This document shows positions 35,110 through 44,445 of a stretch of DNA of 64,000 bases, in pieces (positions within the stretch are counted from its first letter, which is position 1; every line of letters begins with the position of its first letter). Both the position numbers and the translations under genes were made by a program. Location of the stretch: assembly GCF_047730075.1 (NCBI RefSeq), contig NZ_CP159831.1, positions 2,170,001 to 2,234,000 on the forward strand, read 5' to 3'. A model generated the notes under the pieces. That model searched no databases and was not told where the DNA came from. It was given only the letters and a program-made list of their open reading frames with translations. The stretch is from Njordibacter sp905182035. Its GTDB lineage: Bacteria; Pseudomonadota; Gammaproteobacteria; Pseudomonadales; Balneatricaceae.

Positions 35110-35883
35110 ATGAATGCTACCCAGTTTGTTAGTCACGCAACCCGTCTCGCTGATATTTCGCGCGATATAATTCGCGAAGAAATTTATCGTCCTCGAGAGG
35201 TCACAGTGAAATCAGATGCTACACCAGTCACTCCTATCGACCAAAAGGTTGAGCGAGCACTGCGTGAAGCAATAACAGAAATGTTTCCTGAACATGGTAT
35301 CGTCGGAGAGGAATATGACAACATTGACTCAGATTCAGACTACGTTTGGGTATTGGACCCGATTGACGGCACTATGGCCTTTATTGCTGGTCTTCCAACA
35401 TTCGCGACTTTGATCGCACTCACTTGGCGAGGTTCACCGATACTCGGAGTGATGGACAGTCCTATAACACAGGAACGATGGATCGGTGTAGATGGGGTTA
35501 GTACAACCTTAAATGGGGCAGTAATTCAGTCCCGCCCATGTCATTCATTGGACACAGCCTTTGCACACACAAGTTCACCTCTCTACTTTGTTTCCGAGAG
35601 CGATATTGCAGCTTACAAAAGAATAACGAAGGCTGTGCAATTTTTGATCTTTGGTGGCGGCTGTCATGCGTTTGGACGCGTAGCTCACGGTTATATTGAT
35701 ATCGCATTTGAAACCGCTCACGACATTCATGATTACCTTGCGTTGGTACCTATCATTAACAACGCTGGTGGCAGCATGTCAGATTGGCAAGGCAATCCCC
35801 TAACACTATCATCAGGACCACGATTCCTTGCTTGTGGTGACCAAGCCATGCATAGCCAGGCTCTCAAAATATTGAATGGCTAA
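35110..35883 (+). CDS. Inositol monophosphatase family phosphatase (HisN-like)
   Basis: A 257-residue magnesium-dependent phosphatase. Family motifs are VTPIDQKVERALREAI, IVGEEYDN (metal-binding glutamates), VWVLDPIDGTMAFIAGLPTFATLIAL (DPIDGT) and, near the C-terminus, AHDIHDYLALVPIINNAGGSMSDWQG. It is closest in pattern to histidinol-phosphatase-type members. It is first in a plus-strand run with the aminotransferase and the kinase-phospholyase fusion, and so may remove phosphate from a pathway intermediate or a dead-end product. Confidence 0.88.
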   Translation: MNATQFVSHATRLADISRDIIREEIYRPREVTVKSDATPVTPIDQKVERALREAITEMFPEHGIVGEEYDNIDSDSDYVWVLDPIDGTMAFIAGLPTFATLIALTWRGSPILGVMDSPITQERWIGVDGVSTTLNGAVIQSRPCHSLDTAFAHTSSPLYFVSESDIAAYKRITKAVQFLIFGGGCHAFGRVAHGYIDIAFETAHDIHDYLALVPIINNAGGSMSDWQGNPLTLSSGPRFLACGDQAMHSQALKILNG

Positions 35884-35943
35884 AGATTACACAAGATCAT
35901 CACCAAGCTTAATTTAATAAAACCCAATTGAGTATAAAGACTA

Positions 35944-37104
35944 ATGATATATAAAGAACCATGGTCCAAAAAGCACAAAAGAGTTACAGGAGGGTTGCCC
36001 TACAATTTGTCTAACTCTTTTTCAGAACCACTCTCGAATGAAGAGTTGATAAAGTATTCTTTGGCAAGAGGCGATGATGATTTAGTTGACGAGTACTATA
36101 ATCATGCACTTAGCTATACCCCCAACGGAGGCAGCCTTGACTTGCGTGAGGAAGTGGCTAGGTTCTATGGACCTCAAATAGGGGCAGACAACATATTAAT
36201 TTTTGCTGGCGGGCAAGTCGCATTGCAGACAGCAGCGTGTGCCCTTCTTGATAGCGACAGCCATAGTATTGTTTTCACACCTGGCTATCAATCAGTCCAG
36301 CAAGCGCCGATACATGCGCTCAGCAAAATAACAAAAATCAAGCTTCACGCAAAGAACCAATGGCAAATTGATCCTGCTGAAGTTGAATCAGCGATCGAGA
36401 AAAACACCCGGTATATAGTATTTAATGAACCTTACAACCCTGCTGGCACCGTAATGAAGTCTGACATTCAACTACAGTTGGTAGCCATCGCCCGCAAGCA
36501 CAATATCACTATTTTATGTGATGAAGCCTACCGTCTATTAGAACATAATAAAAAAGACCAACTGACTGCAATGGCAGATGTTTATGAAAATGGAATCAGT
36601 GCGTGTACCATTTCTAAGCCATGGGGAGGATGTGGTATCACTATTGGCTGGCTCGCATTACAAGACTTGAAGCTAAAACAAAAGCTCGTCGATGTTCAAT
36701 ATTTTGGAACAGCCTGTGCGAGTAGAGCGAGTGAGATTCAAGCTATTATGACCTTAAGGGCTAGTGATATTATTCTCAAAAAAAACCTGCACATCATTCA
36801 AGAAAATCTTCAGCTGCTTGACCAATTTATGGATCAATATGGCGATTTATTTGAATGGGTTAGACCTACAGCAAGTGCAGTGGGGTTTGTAAGATTTAAA
36901 GGACCACTCTCATCTGACGAACTTGGTGAACTATTAGCCGAGGATGGTATATCTGTAAAGCCAACGTATGCATTTACGGACGATGCCAATGAGTATAACG
37001 ATTATTTCCGAATTGGCTTTGGCGAGAAAGTGATGCCAACAAGCTTACAGGCGCTTGCCCGTTTTGTCGAAAAGAACAAAGGTACCTGGTGCTTAAATGA
37101 ATGA
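35944..37104 (+). CDS. Class I/II PLP-dependent aminotransferase
   Basis: A 386-residue fold-type I aminotransferase. The PLP lysine is K225 in CTISKPWGGCGITIGW; upstream are LSYTPNGGSLDLREEVARFYG, IVFNEPYNPAGTV and ILCDEAYRLLEH. SKPWG at the active lysine is also seen in capreomycidine-synthase-like and related enzymes acting on basic amino acids. Its stop overlaps the start of the fusion gene by 8 bases, implying tight co-expression. The substrate is not known. Confidence 0.88.
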   Translation: MIYKEPWSKKHKRVTGGLPYNLSNSFSEPLSNEELIKYSLARGDDDLVDEYYNHALSYTPNGGSLDLREEVARFYGPQIGADNILIFAGGQVALQTAACALLDSDSHSIVFTPGYQSVQQAPIHALSKITKIKLHAKNQWQIDPAEVESAIEKNTRYIVFNEPYNPAGTVMKSDIQLQLVAIARKHNITILCDEAYRLLEHNKKDQLTAMADVYENGISACTISKPWGGCGITIGWLALQDLKLKQKLVDVQYFGTACASRASEIQAIMTLRASDIILKKNLHIIQENLQLLDQFMDQYGDLFEWVRPTASAVGFVRFKGPLSSDELGELLAEDGISVKPTYAFTDDANEYNDYFRIGFGEKVMPTSLQALARFVEKNKGTWCLNE

Positions 37105-40100
37105 ACATTGGGAGAATTGTCTGCTTCAGTCTTGGGGAATCAAGACCCAGCTGACCAAACTGGCTGGCGAATTTGACCTCAATTTCAAGGCTGAGACTGC
37201 CGATGGTTGCCGTTTTTTACTGAAAGTAATGAGAGTAGGGTGCGATGTGGGACTGGTGGAGATGCAGTGCCAAGCATTACAGCATATTCACGCCAGTTCG
37301 CAACTGGTTAATGTCCCTTCAGTCGTCCCATCAACAGCAGAGCGAAATTTTGAGACGCTGGTAGATGAAGCTGGTAAGGTCCGGCTGGTATGGGTTCTGT
37401 CTTTCCTTGAAGGTGTCGACTACGCCGGTTTCACTCCAAAGTCTCCTTATTTAATCAGTCAACTCGGCACCTCAATCGCCAATTTACATCTGGCACTGGA
37501 AGGCTTTCAACACAAGTCGCTGCAGCGAGATTTTAAATGGAATCTTACGCAGGCGGCGTGGATTAACGATAGCCTGACGTTTATTACCGATCCTCAAAGA
37601 AGGGAGCTACTGAGATCGGTGATGATGGATTATCAGGACCAGCTTGATATTATTCGGGCTCTGCCATTATTTGCCACCCATAATGATATTAATGACTACA
37701 ACCTACTGGTTAGTGCCAGCCTGAAGGAAGAACCTAAGATTTCTGGCATTGTAGATTTTGGTGATATGTGTTCATCCCCAAGGATTTGTGATCTTGCTAT
37801 CGCAGGCGCCTATATCGTGCTCGATCACACTCAGCCTGAGCAAGCATTGAGTTCTCTTGTCGCTGCTTACCATGCAGTGCTGCCTTTGGATGGTGACAAA
37901 ATTGATCTGATCTACCCTTTACTACGCAGTCGATTGGCGGTGAGTGTAGTCAATTCAACAATTGAAGCCCTCGACAAACCAGACGATCCCTACGTGATTA
38001 TTTCACAAGGTCCTGCGTGGCGGTTTCTTGAAAGTTCTTCAATTGTTCATTCTATAGTCACAGCGAGGTTACGGGTTGCCTGTGACTTGCCGGTAACAAA
38101 ATCTGCTGCGAGGGTGGGACGCTATTTGTCGCAGGAAGTGCGTGGGAACTGTGCTGCTATCATTGGCATGGCACTGGATAAAGCACCCTGCCATTCTCTG
38201 TCGGTAGAAGGATGCAGTGTGCCGCAAAATCCGTTTGAGCTTACGTCTTTGGAAGCATTAACTTTAGGAGATGCTACTGCGGCTGCATCCGACATCTCGC
38301 TGGGATATTACAACGAACCCAGATTAATCTATACCAATAACGCTTTTCGGCTTAACCCGTGGAAAGCGAGCAATCGTCGTACTGTCCACCTTGGTGTTGA
38401 TGTTTTCGCACCAACGGGCACCAAAATTTGTGCCCCGTTGGACGGCGTGATAAAGGTCATAGAAAACCGACTGGAGCCCCTTGACTATGGTGGCATGGTT
38501 ATAATCAAGCATATGACGCCCCATGGAGACCGCTTTTACAGTCTGTATGGACACCTTGATCCTGCTGTCTGTCAGAGCCTTCATCAAGGTCAAAAACTTA
38601 AGGCTGGTGAGGTGTTTGCTGTGCTCGGAACACCCCAACAGAACGGTGGCTGGGCGCCTCACTTACATCTTCAACTGGCAATGGGTATTGAAGGCTTAGG
38701 AGCAGACTGGCCTGGGGTTGCGGATCCGGATGAGCGCGATTTCTGGAACGCATTGTGTCCCAACCCAGCTGCGTTGTTGAATTTACCTGATGAGAAAATT
38801 GGTTACGTTTCATTGAACGAATCTGTGATCCTGCAACAACGACAGAATGATTTTGGCGCAAATCTGAAATTGAGCTATTCCAAGCCAGTCATGCTGCTGC
38901 GTGGATGGAGACATTACTTGTTTGATCAATGGGGCCGGCCTTATTTAGATGCTTATAACAACGTGCCACATATTGGTCACGCAAATCCCCGTTTGCAAGC
39001 AAGAATTAGTGAGCAATTAAAACGCCTGAATACCAATACCCGTTACCTGCATCCTGCGCAATCTGCACTCGCCCGCAAGTTGACTTCAAAAATGCCTGAA
39101 CAGCTTTCTGTTTGCTTTTTTGTCAATTCTGGCTCAGAGGCTAACGAGTTGGCGCTACGTTTGGCGCGAGCGGTTACAGGTGGTAAGCATATGGTGACAC
39201 TTGACCACGGTTATCATGGCAATACCACCGGGGCAATTGATATCTCAGCTTACAAGTTCAACGCCCCTGGTGGTGTTGGCAAGCCTGACTGGGTTTGGTT
39301 AATGGATATACCTGATGTTTATGGGGGCAAGTTCCGTCAACCTGAGACTGACTGCGCACATCTATATTCGCAACAGGTAGATGATGCCATTAATGGAATA
39401 ACTCAGGTCGGTGGGAAATTAGCTGGGTTTATCGCGGAAACCTTTCCCAGTGTTGGGGGTCAGGTTATTCCACCAAAAGGTTATCTGCAAAGCGTTTATC
39501 GTAAAATTCGTGCTGCCGGTGGACTCTGTATAGCCGACGAAGTACAAACTGGTTTGGGTCGTCTAGGAGAGTATTATTTTGCCTTCCAGCAGCAAGAAGT
39601 CCTGCCTGACATCGTTGTTCTTGGTAAGCCTATAGGTAACGGCCATCCAATCGGGGTGGTGGTTACAACCAGAGCAATTGCAGACAGCTTTGCTGAAGGC
39701 CCTGAGTTCTTTTCTACGTTTGGCGGTTCTACCTTGTCTTGTGTCGTGGCCAAGGAGGTGCTCGATATTGTAGATGACGAAGCTTTGCAGGCTAATGCAC
39801 TTCTGGTTGGTAAGCAGGCGCTTGAAGGTTTAACAATGTTGAAAGAAAAACATGAAGTTATCGGTGATGTCCGAGGCATGGGACTCTTTATCGGTGTCGA
39901 TTTTGTCACCCATCAGTCGCACCGAAAACCTGCAACAGACGTTGCCACCTATGTGGTCAATCGCCTGCGAGATTATAGAATTTTTGCCGGTTTGGAAGGT
40001 CCCAATAATAACGTGTTGAAAATTAGGCCACCACTGACAATCGAAGCAGATGATGTTGTAATATTACTCGAAACGCTTGATTTGATTCTTTCTGAAACAG

Positions 40101-40135
40101 CAATTACAAGGTTAACCCAGAATATTAATACCTAA
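37097..40135 (+). CDS. Kinase / M23 peptidase / class III aminotransferase (phospholyase) fusion
   Basis: A 1012-residue three-domain protein. Residues 1-340 are an APH-type kinase (catalytic HNDINDYN at 195-202, metal-binding VDFGD at 219-223), like hydroxylysine kinase. Residues about 425-530 are an M23 peptidase domain with all metal and catalytic positions: HLGVD (H431, D435), YSLYGHLD, and PHLHLQ (H522, H524). Residues about 590-1012 are a class III aminotransferase with IADEVQTGLGR and PLP lysine K844 in LGKPIGNGHP, like the phospholyases for phosphohydroxylysine and phosphoethanolamine. Kinase plus phospholyase would phosphorylate a hydroxy-amine then eliminate phosphate and ammonia. 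The role of the peptidase domain is unexplained. Confidence 0.9.
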   Translation: MNEHWENCLLQSWGIKTQLTKLAGEFDLNFKAETADGCRFLLKVMRVGCDVGLVEMQCQALQHIHASSQLVNVPSVVPSTAERNFETLVDEAGKVRLVWVLSFLEGVDYAGFTPKSPYLISQLGTSIANLHLALEGFQHKSLQRDFKWNLTQAAWINDSLTFITDPQRRELLRSVMMDYQDQLDIIRALPLFATHNDINDYNLLVSASLKEEPKISGIVDFGDMCSSPRICDLAIAGAYIVLDHTQPEQALSSLVAAYHAVLPLDGDKIDLIYPLLRSRLAVSVVNSTIEALDKPDDPYVIISQGPAWRFLESSSIVHSIVTARLRVACDLPVTKSAARVGRYLSQEVRGNCAAIIGMALDKAPCHSLSVEGCSVPQNPFELTSLEALTLGDATAAASDISLGYYNEPRLIYTNNAFRLNPWKASNRRTVHLGVDVFAPTGTKICAPLDGVIKVIENRLEPLDYGGMVIIKHMTPHGDRFYSLYGHLDPAVCQSLHQGQKLKAGEVFAVLGTPQQNGGWAPHLHLQLAMGIEGLGADWPGVADPDERDFWNALCPNPAALLNLPDEKIGYVSLNESVILQQRQNDFGANLKLSYSKPVMLLRGWRHYLFDQWGRPYLDAYNNVPHIGHANPRLQARISEQLKRLNTNTRYLHPAQSALARKLTSKMPEQLSVCFFVNSGSEANELALRLARAVTGGKHMVTLDHGYHGNTTGAIDISAYKFNAPGGVGKPDWVWLMDIPDVYGGKFRQPETDCAHLYSQQVDDAINGITQVGGKLAGFIAETFPSVGGQVIPPKGYLQSVYRKIRAAGGLCIADEVQTGLGRLGEYYFAFQQQEVLPDIVVLGKPIGNGHPIGVVVTTRAIADSFAEGPEFFSTFGGSTLSCVVAKEVLDIVDDEALQANALLVGKQALEGLTMLKEKHEVIGDVRGMGLFIGVDFVTHQSHRKPATDVATYVVNRLRDYRIFAGLEGPNNNVLKIRPPLTIEADDVVILLETLDLILSETAITRLTQNINT

Positions 40136-41068
40136 TGATTGCTGGAATTTCGCATGTGGAATACGCATTACGTCGTCAGCTAAGTTCTTCATAGTTAGAT
40201 AATGGTCTTTCATTGTTGTATCGACATTCACATAATTGAAATTTTGGTGCCTCCAGAAAGCGATTGCAGCCGCGCCGTAGGCAGTAAATGCTTGTAATGC
40301 GTTCACTTCGCTGTTTTGTAACTTGATATTCTTTTGATACCCTTTTAATAAGTATTTGGCTTTCTCCAGAGAAAGAGCGCCCTCACTGCGGCAGGTACCA
40401 ATAATCATCATGCCAATATCAAATATGCGGTAATAATAACTAACTTCTTCAAAATCCATGATTGTGGCAGTTTTCCCATCTTTACTTACAATAATATTGT
40501 CACAAAAAATATCACTATGTATCAGAGACTTGGGTAGATTCGAACTCATAAATTTTCCGATATATACTTCTGTCTCCTTTAGCCACACATAAAAACAAGA
40601 TTCGGCAGCATAGACTTTTACTTCATCAAAACGTTCGATGCCGTAACTGACTGTCTGTGGCAGATAGCCAGGCGCAGGTAGTGTATGTAACTTCGCTAAT
40701 TCTGCCCCTAAGTCAGTTAACAAGTCTGCAGATAAATCGTCTGAAATAGCACCATGAAGGAATTCTTTTATCATGACGGGTTTGTTATTCCACGAGGTAA
40801 TGGCCTGGCCATCTTTCGTTATTACAATTTTTGAGCTGGCAAAATTGTTTGCATCTAAATAGTCGAGAAACGCAGCTAATTCTTTACTTTTTTCAAACGA
40901 TTTGTTCTCGACGATGGTCATAACATAATCTTGAATTGGTGTTTTTATCAAATAGTTGGTGTTTTCTGAGCCACCGCTTAATAGTTGATATGAATCTATG
41001 TTTTTAATGCCATAAGGAAATAAAATATCGCTGATGGTTGTACTAGTTAAGTTTGTATTATGACTCAT
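40112..41068 (-). CDS. APH-fold kinase resembling homoserine kinase ThrB2
   Basis: A 318-residue small-molecule kinase of the aminoglycoside phosphotransferase fold, best matching the homoserine kinase branch: GGSENTNYLIKT near residue 32, LGAELAKLHTLP, catalytic LIHSDIFCDNIIVS and metal-binding IMDFEEVSYYYRIFDIGMMI. Its 3' end overlaps the fusion gene tail-to-tail by 24 bases. With the threonine synthase homologue at the other end of the block it could make and use a phosphorylated hydroxy-amino acid. It may simply be a homoserine kinase. Confidence 0.82.
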   Translation of the reverse strand: MSHNTNLTSTTISDILFPYGIKNIDSYQLLSGGSENTNYLIKTPIQDYVMTIVENKSFEKSKELAAFLDYLDANNFASSKIVITKDGQAITSWNNKPVMIKEFLHGAISDDLSADLLTDLGAELAKLHTLPAPGYLPQTVSYGIERFDEVKVYAAESCFYVWLKETEVYIGKFMSSNLPKSLIHSDIFCDNIIVSKDGKTATIMDFEEVSYYYRIFDIGMMIIGTCRSEGALSLEKAKYLLKGYQKNIKLQNSEVNALQAFTAYGAAAIAFWRHQNFNYVNVDTTMKDHYLTMKNLADDVMRIPHAKFQQSLGINILG

Positions 41069-41472
41069 TGTTTTGTCCTAAATCCCAATTTGTTTCCAAT
41101 GGTGCAACATCTGCTGTTTTCAGCTTGTGTTGGCTATAGTTCTACAGTTGGGATTGGTGGGGTTGTGTATACCGTTTCGTTAATGTGGAAAGAGCTGTTA
41201 GATGCCCAGTATTTATTCCTTCTTAGCAGAGGACTAGGTGTACTTTCTAAAGCTAACCTATTTATTATAGTATCGTGTGCACTCCGTCAAGCCTATATCT
41301 GGCTTTTGTCCTGATTTCATTGCACGGTTCTTTGCGCAGCCCTAAAGTAAACAACAACAAGAGCACTAAAATTTAAGCAAAAAAAAGACCCACTTTTCAG
41401 TAAGCCTTTATTAAGCGTGGCTTTAAAGCCTCATTTGAAACACATTTGAAACAATGCATCAATACTATAGAC
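41069..41472. other. Non-coding gap between the accessory block and tRNA-Arg
   Basis: I see no convincing gene in these 404 bases; an 84-codon frame on the plus strand has odd composition and no ribosome binding site. There is an imperfect repeat (catttgaaacacatttgaaac near 41431-41451) and an A8 tract near 41378-41385 that on the minus strand gives a T-run that may end the tRNA transcript. No clear attachment-site repeat of the tRNA 3' end was found. Confidence 0.4.
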
Positions 41473-41549
41473 TGGCGCGCCCGAGAGGATTCGAACCTCT
41501 GACCGCTCGGTTCGTAGCCGAGTACTCTATCCAGCTGAGCTACGGGCGC
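41473..41549 (-). tRNA. tRNA-Arg (anticodon ACG)
   Basis: A 77-base tRNA with a complete acceptor stem GCGCCCG/CGGGCGC, D arm with AGCTCAGCTGGATAGAG, anticodon loop CTACGAA giving anticodon ACG, T arm GAGGTTCGAATCCTC, and an encoded CCA end. It is transcribed on the minus strand from a strong promoter. Confidence 0.97.
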
Positions 41550-41589
41550 GCTATACCTTTTTCCAGCGTATGCCGTATAAGGGAGGCGA

Positions 41590-41618
41590 ATTATAACGAC
41601 AGTAAATTAGGAATTCAA
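41590..41618 (-). promoter_or_regulatory. Sigma-70 promoter of tRNA-Arg
   Basis: On the minus strand TTGAAT and TATAAT are separated by 17 bases, about 40 bases upstream of the tRNA 5' end. The segment after the -10 element is GC-rich (CGCCTCCC), the discriminator type linked to stringent control. Confidence 0.8.
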
Positions 41619-41700
41619 CTGTTATTGATTGATTATTAGAGGTTTATTTGATAATCCAAAGCCTCAGGTCACTTTTACTTAGCTATTAAGCTCCCTAACT

Positions 41701-41723
41701 TATCGATCAATTTTATCGATCAA
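41701..41723. repeat. Direct repeat TATCGATCAA upstream of leuS
   Basis: TATCGATCAA occurs at 41701-41710 and 41714-41723, 13 bases apart, each with a central ATCGAT palindrome. It lies about 90 bases before the leuS start and may be a regulatory site; no function is evident. Confidence 0.4.
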
Positions 41724-41809
41724 GCTACCTGTTACTGCTGCTCTAGTGGTATTATGTGCGTCGATTTCATTTCCTAGCCATATTGGCTTTACCACTATTT
41801 ACGGCACCC

Positions 41810-44401
41810 ATGAACGAACAATATAACGCGCGCGACATAGAACCAGAAATCCAAGCTTTTTGGGAAACTAACAATAGCTTTGAGGTGCAGGACAATCCTA
41901 ACCAAGAGAAGTATTACTGCCTCTCTATGTTCCCCTACCCTAGCGGTCGTTTACACATGGGCCACGTGCGCAACTACACCATTGGTGACGTGATTTCTCG
42001 CTTTCAGCGCATGAAAGGTAAAAACGTATTACAACCGATGGGCTGGGATGCCTTTGGTTTACCTGCTGAAAACGCAGCCATGAAAAACAACGTAGCACCG
42101 GCCAAGTGGACCCATGAAAACATCGCTTATATGCGCGAACAACTCAAACGTATGGGTTTTGGTTACGATTGGAGCCGTGAACTGGCCACCTGCGAACCTT
42201 CCTATTACCGCTGGGAACAATGGTTCTTTACCAAATTGCTAGACAAGGGTTTGGTTTATAAAAAGAATGCCGTGGTTAACTGGGATCCAGTAGACCAAAC
42301 TGTACTAGCTAACGAACAAGTGATTGATGGCCGTGGCTGGCGTTCTGGCGCATTAGTGGAGCGCAAAGAAATCCCTCAATGGTTCCTTAAAATTACTGAT
42401 TACGCCGATCAACTGTTAGACGATTTAGACCAGCTAGACGATTGGCCAGAACAAGTTCGTACCATGCAGCGCAACTGGATTGGTCGCTCTCAGGGCGTAG
42501 AACTCAGTTTTGAGGTGGCTAATTATGGCGCTTTAGAAGTATTTACCACTCGCCCAGATACCCTAATGGGCGTTACCTACTTGGCCGTAGCGCCGCAACA
42601 TCCCCTTGCCTTTAAGGCCGCCACAACTAATCCAGCTATGGCTGAGTTTATCGACAGCTGCAAGAACATGAAGGTGGCTGAAGCCGACATGGCCACCATG
42701 GAAAAGTTAGGCTTAGACACCGGCTTTACTGCAACTCACCCAATTACGGGTAAGTCTGTACCGGTTTGGACCGCCAACTTTGTGCTGATGGATTATGGGT
42801 CTGGTGCGGTAATGTCTGTACCAGGGCATGACCAACGTGACTGGGAATTTGCGACTAAGTATGGCCTTGATATCCAACAAGTGATTCGACCTACCGATAA
42901 TAGCGCTGAAGTGAATGTGGCTATGGCGGCTTACACTGCAAAAGGCCTGCTGGTTAATTCTGGTGTGTTTGACGAGATGGATTTCCAATTAGCCTTCGAC
43001 GCTATTGCGGCAGAACTTGATCGGAGTGGTAAAGGTAAAGTCACCACCAACTATCGCTTACGCGACTGGGGTGTTTCCCGCCAACGCTATTGGGGCGCAC
43101 CCATTCCTGTGATCAATTGCGAGACTTGTGGTGCAGTAGCTGTGCCAGAAGATCAGCTACCCGTAGTGTTGCCAACGGACGTTGAATTTGACGGTAGTGG
43201 CTCTCCACTTAAGAAAATGGCATCGTTTATCAATACCAGCTGCCCCAAGTGTGGCGCTGCAGCAGAACGCGAAACTGATACCTTCGACACCTTTATGGAG
43301 TCTTCATGGTATTACGCTCGTTTCACCAGTGCTAACCATAATGACAGTATGTTAGCGCCACAATCTGCCAACTATTGGGCTCCTGTGGATCATTATGTGG
43401 GAGGCATTGAACACGCTATTTTGCACCTATTGTATTCGCGTTTCTTTCACAAATTAATGCGCGACATGGGCCTTGTTTCCTCTGACGAACCCTTTAAGAA
43501 ATTACTTTGCCAAGGCATGGTGTTGGCTCATACCTACTACCAGCTAAACGAAAAAGGCGGTCAGGACTGGATCTCACCATTAGACATTGATCCAATCACC
43601 GATGACAAAGGCCGCATTACCGGAGCAGTGAAAAAATCCGATGGCTCGGCAGTTTTATATGATGGTATGGGCAAGATGTCGAAGTCTAAAAACAACGGTA
43701 TTGACCCACAAACCATGATTGATCAGTATGGTGCAGACGCTGTGCGTTTATTTACCATGTTTGCCGCGCCTCCAGAACAATCTCTTGAGTGGTCTGATGC
43801 CGGCCTTGAAGGTTCCCAGCGGTTTATCAAACGTTTTTGGAAACAAGTACACCAACATTTAGCTGCACCTGCTGCGCCTGCCTTAAAGGCAAGTCTACTT
43901 AACCAAAAGCAACAAGACATGCGCCGTAAAACCCATGAAACAATTCTTAAGGTTAGCGACGATATTGAGCGCCGTGCTACCTTTAACACAGCAATTGCGG
44001 CGATCATGGAATTGAGCAACACTACTTCTAAGTTTGACGACATGAGCGACCAAGGCCGTGCCGTAAGAGCAGAAAGCTTAAGCACTGCAGTGTTATTGAT
44101 GTCGCCCTTTACCCCACACTTATGTCACACTTTATGGCAAGCGTTTTCTGGCACAGACACTATTTTACAAACACCCTGGCCAGAAGTGGATCAAAGTGCC
44201 CTTGTGAAGTCGAACATTGATATGATGATACAAGTCAATGGCAAGCTCCGCAGCAAGATTAGCATTGATGCTAATATGGACCGAGATACCATTCAACAAC
44301 TCGCTTTAGCTGACAAAAAAGTACAGAGCTTTATGGCTGATATGACGGTACGTAAAATTATTGTGGTACCTAATAAGCTGGTTAATATTGTTGTTAGTTA
44401 A
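41810..44401 (+). CDS. leuS: Leucyl-tRNA synthetase
   Basis: LeuS charges tRNA-Leu. From the ATG at 41810 it has 863 residues, beginning MNEQYNARDIEPEIQAFWETN like E. coli LeuS; an in-frame GTG at 41756 adds an unlikely 18 residues. The HIGH motif is HMGH in SGRLHMGHVRNYTIGDVI and the KMSKS motif is present as KMSKSKNNGIDPQ. The first zinc-ribbon cysteines of E. coli are missing (VIDGRGWRSGALVERKEIPQW), while a second cysteine set (CETCG, CPKCG) remains. It heads leuS-lptE-holA. Confidence 0.97.
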   Translation: MNEQYNARDIEPEIQAFWETNNSFEVQDNPNQEKYYCLSMFPYPSGRLHMGHVRNYTIGDVISRFQRMKGKNVLQPMGWDAFGLPAENAAMKNNVAPAKWTHENIAYMREQLKRMGFGYDWSRELATCEPSYYRWEQWFFTKLLDKGLVYKKNAVVNWDPVDQTVLANEQVIDGRGWRSGALVERKEIPQWFLKITDYADQLLDDLDQLDDWPEQVRTMQRNWIGRSQGVELSFEVANYGALEVFTTRPDTLMGVTYLAVAPQHPLAFKAATTNPAMAEFIDSCKNMKVAEADMATMEKLGLDTGFTATHPITGKSVPVWTANFVLMDYGSGAVMSVPGHDQRDWEFATKYGLDIQQVIRPTDNSAEVNVAMAAYTAKGLLVNSGVFDEMDFQLAFDAIAAELDRSGKGKVTTNYRLRDWGVSRQRYWGAPIPVINCETCGAVAVPEDQLPVVLPTDVEFDGSGSPLKKMASFINTSCPKCGAAAERETDTFDTFMESSWYYARFTSANHNDSMLAPQSANYWAPVDHYVGGIEHAILHLLYSRFFHKLMRDMGLVSSDEPFKKLLCQGMVLAHTYYQLNEKGGQDWISPLDIDPITDDKGRITGAVKKSDGSAVLYDGMGKMSKSKNNGIDPQTMIDQYGADAVRLFTMFAAPPEQSLEWSDAGLEGSQRFIKRFWKQVHQHLAAPAAPALKASLLNQKQQDMRRKTHETILKVSDDIERRATFNTAIAAIMELSNTTSKFDDMSDQGRAVRAESLSTAVLLMSPFTPHLCHTLWQAFSGTDTILQTPWPEVDQSALVKSNIDMMIQVNGKLRSKISIDANMDRDTIQQLALADKKVQSFMADMTVRKIIVVPNKLVNIVVS

Positions 44402-44445
44402 CACCGAGCAACACGGCCTAAGCTGGCCTAAATAGGAAGCAAAAA

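Noticed and set aside
29159..41068. Ectoine degradation locus, suggested by the transporter plus the EutC-like cyclodeaminase homologue
   Set aside because: No ectoine hydrolase (DoeA) or deacetylase (DoeB) is present, and the kinase and phospholyase genes do not fit that route.
41060..41314. An 84-codon plus-strand reading frame divergent from the kinase gene
   Set aside because: It has no ribosome binding site, overlaps the start region of the kinase gene, and its translation matches no family or typical protein composition.
41473..41549. Attachment-site duplication of the tRNA-Arg 3' end
   Set aside because: No second copy of the tRNA 3' end was found by eye in the flanking accessory block.
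41756..41809. Upstream GTG start of leuS adding 18 hydrophobic residues
   Set aside because: LeuS is cytoplasmic and the conserved N-terminus begins at the ATG at 41810.
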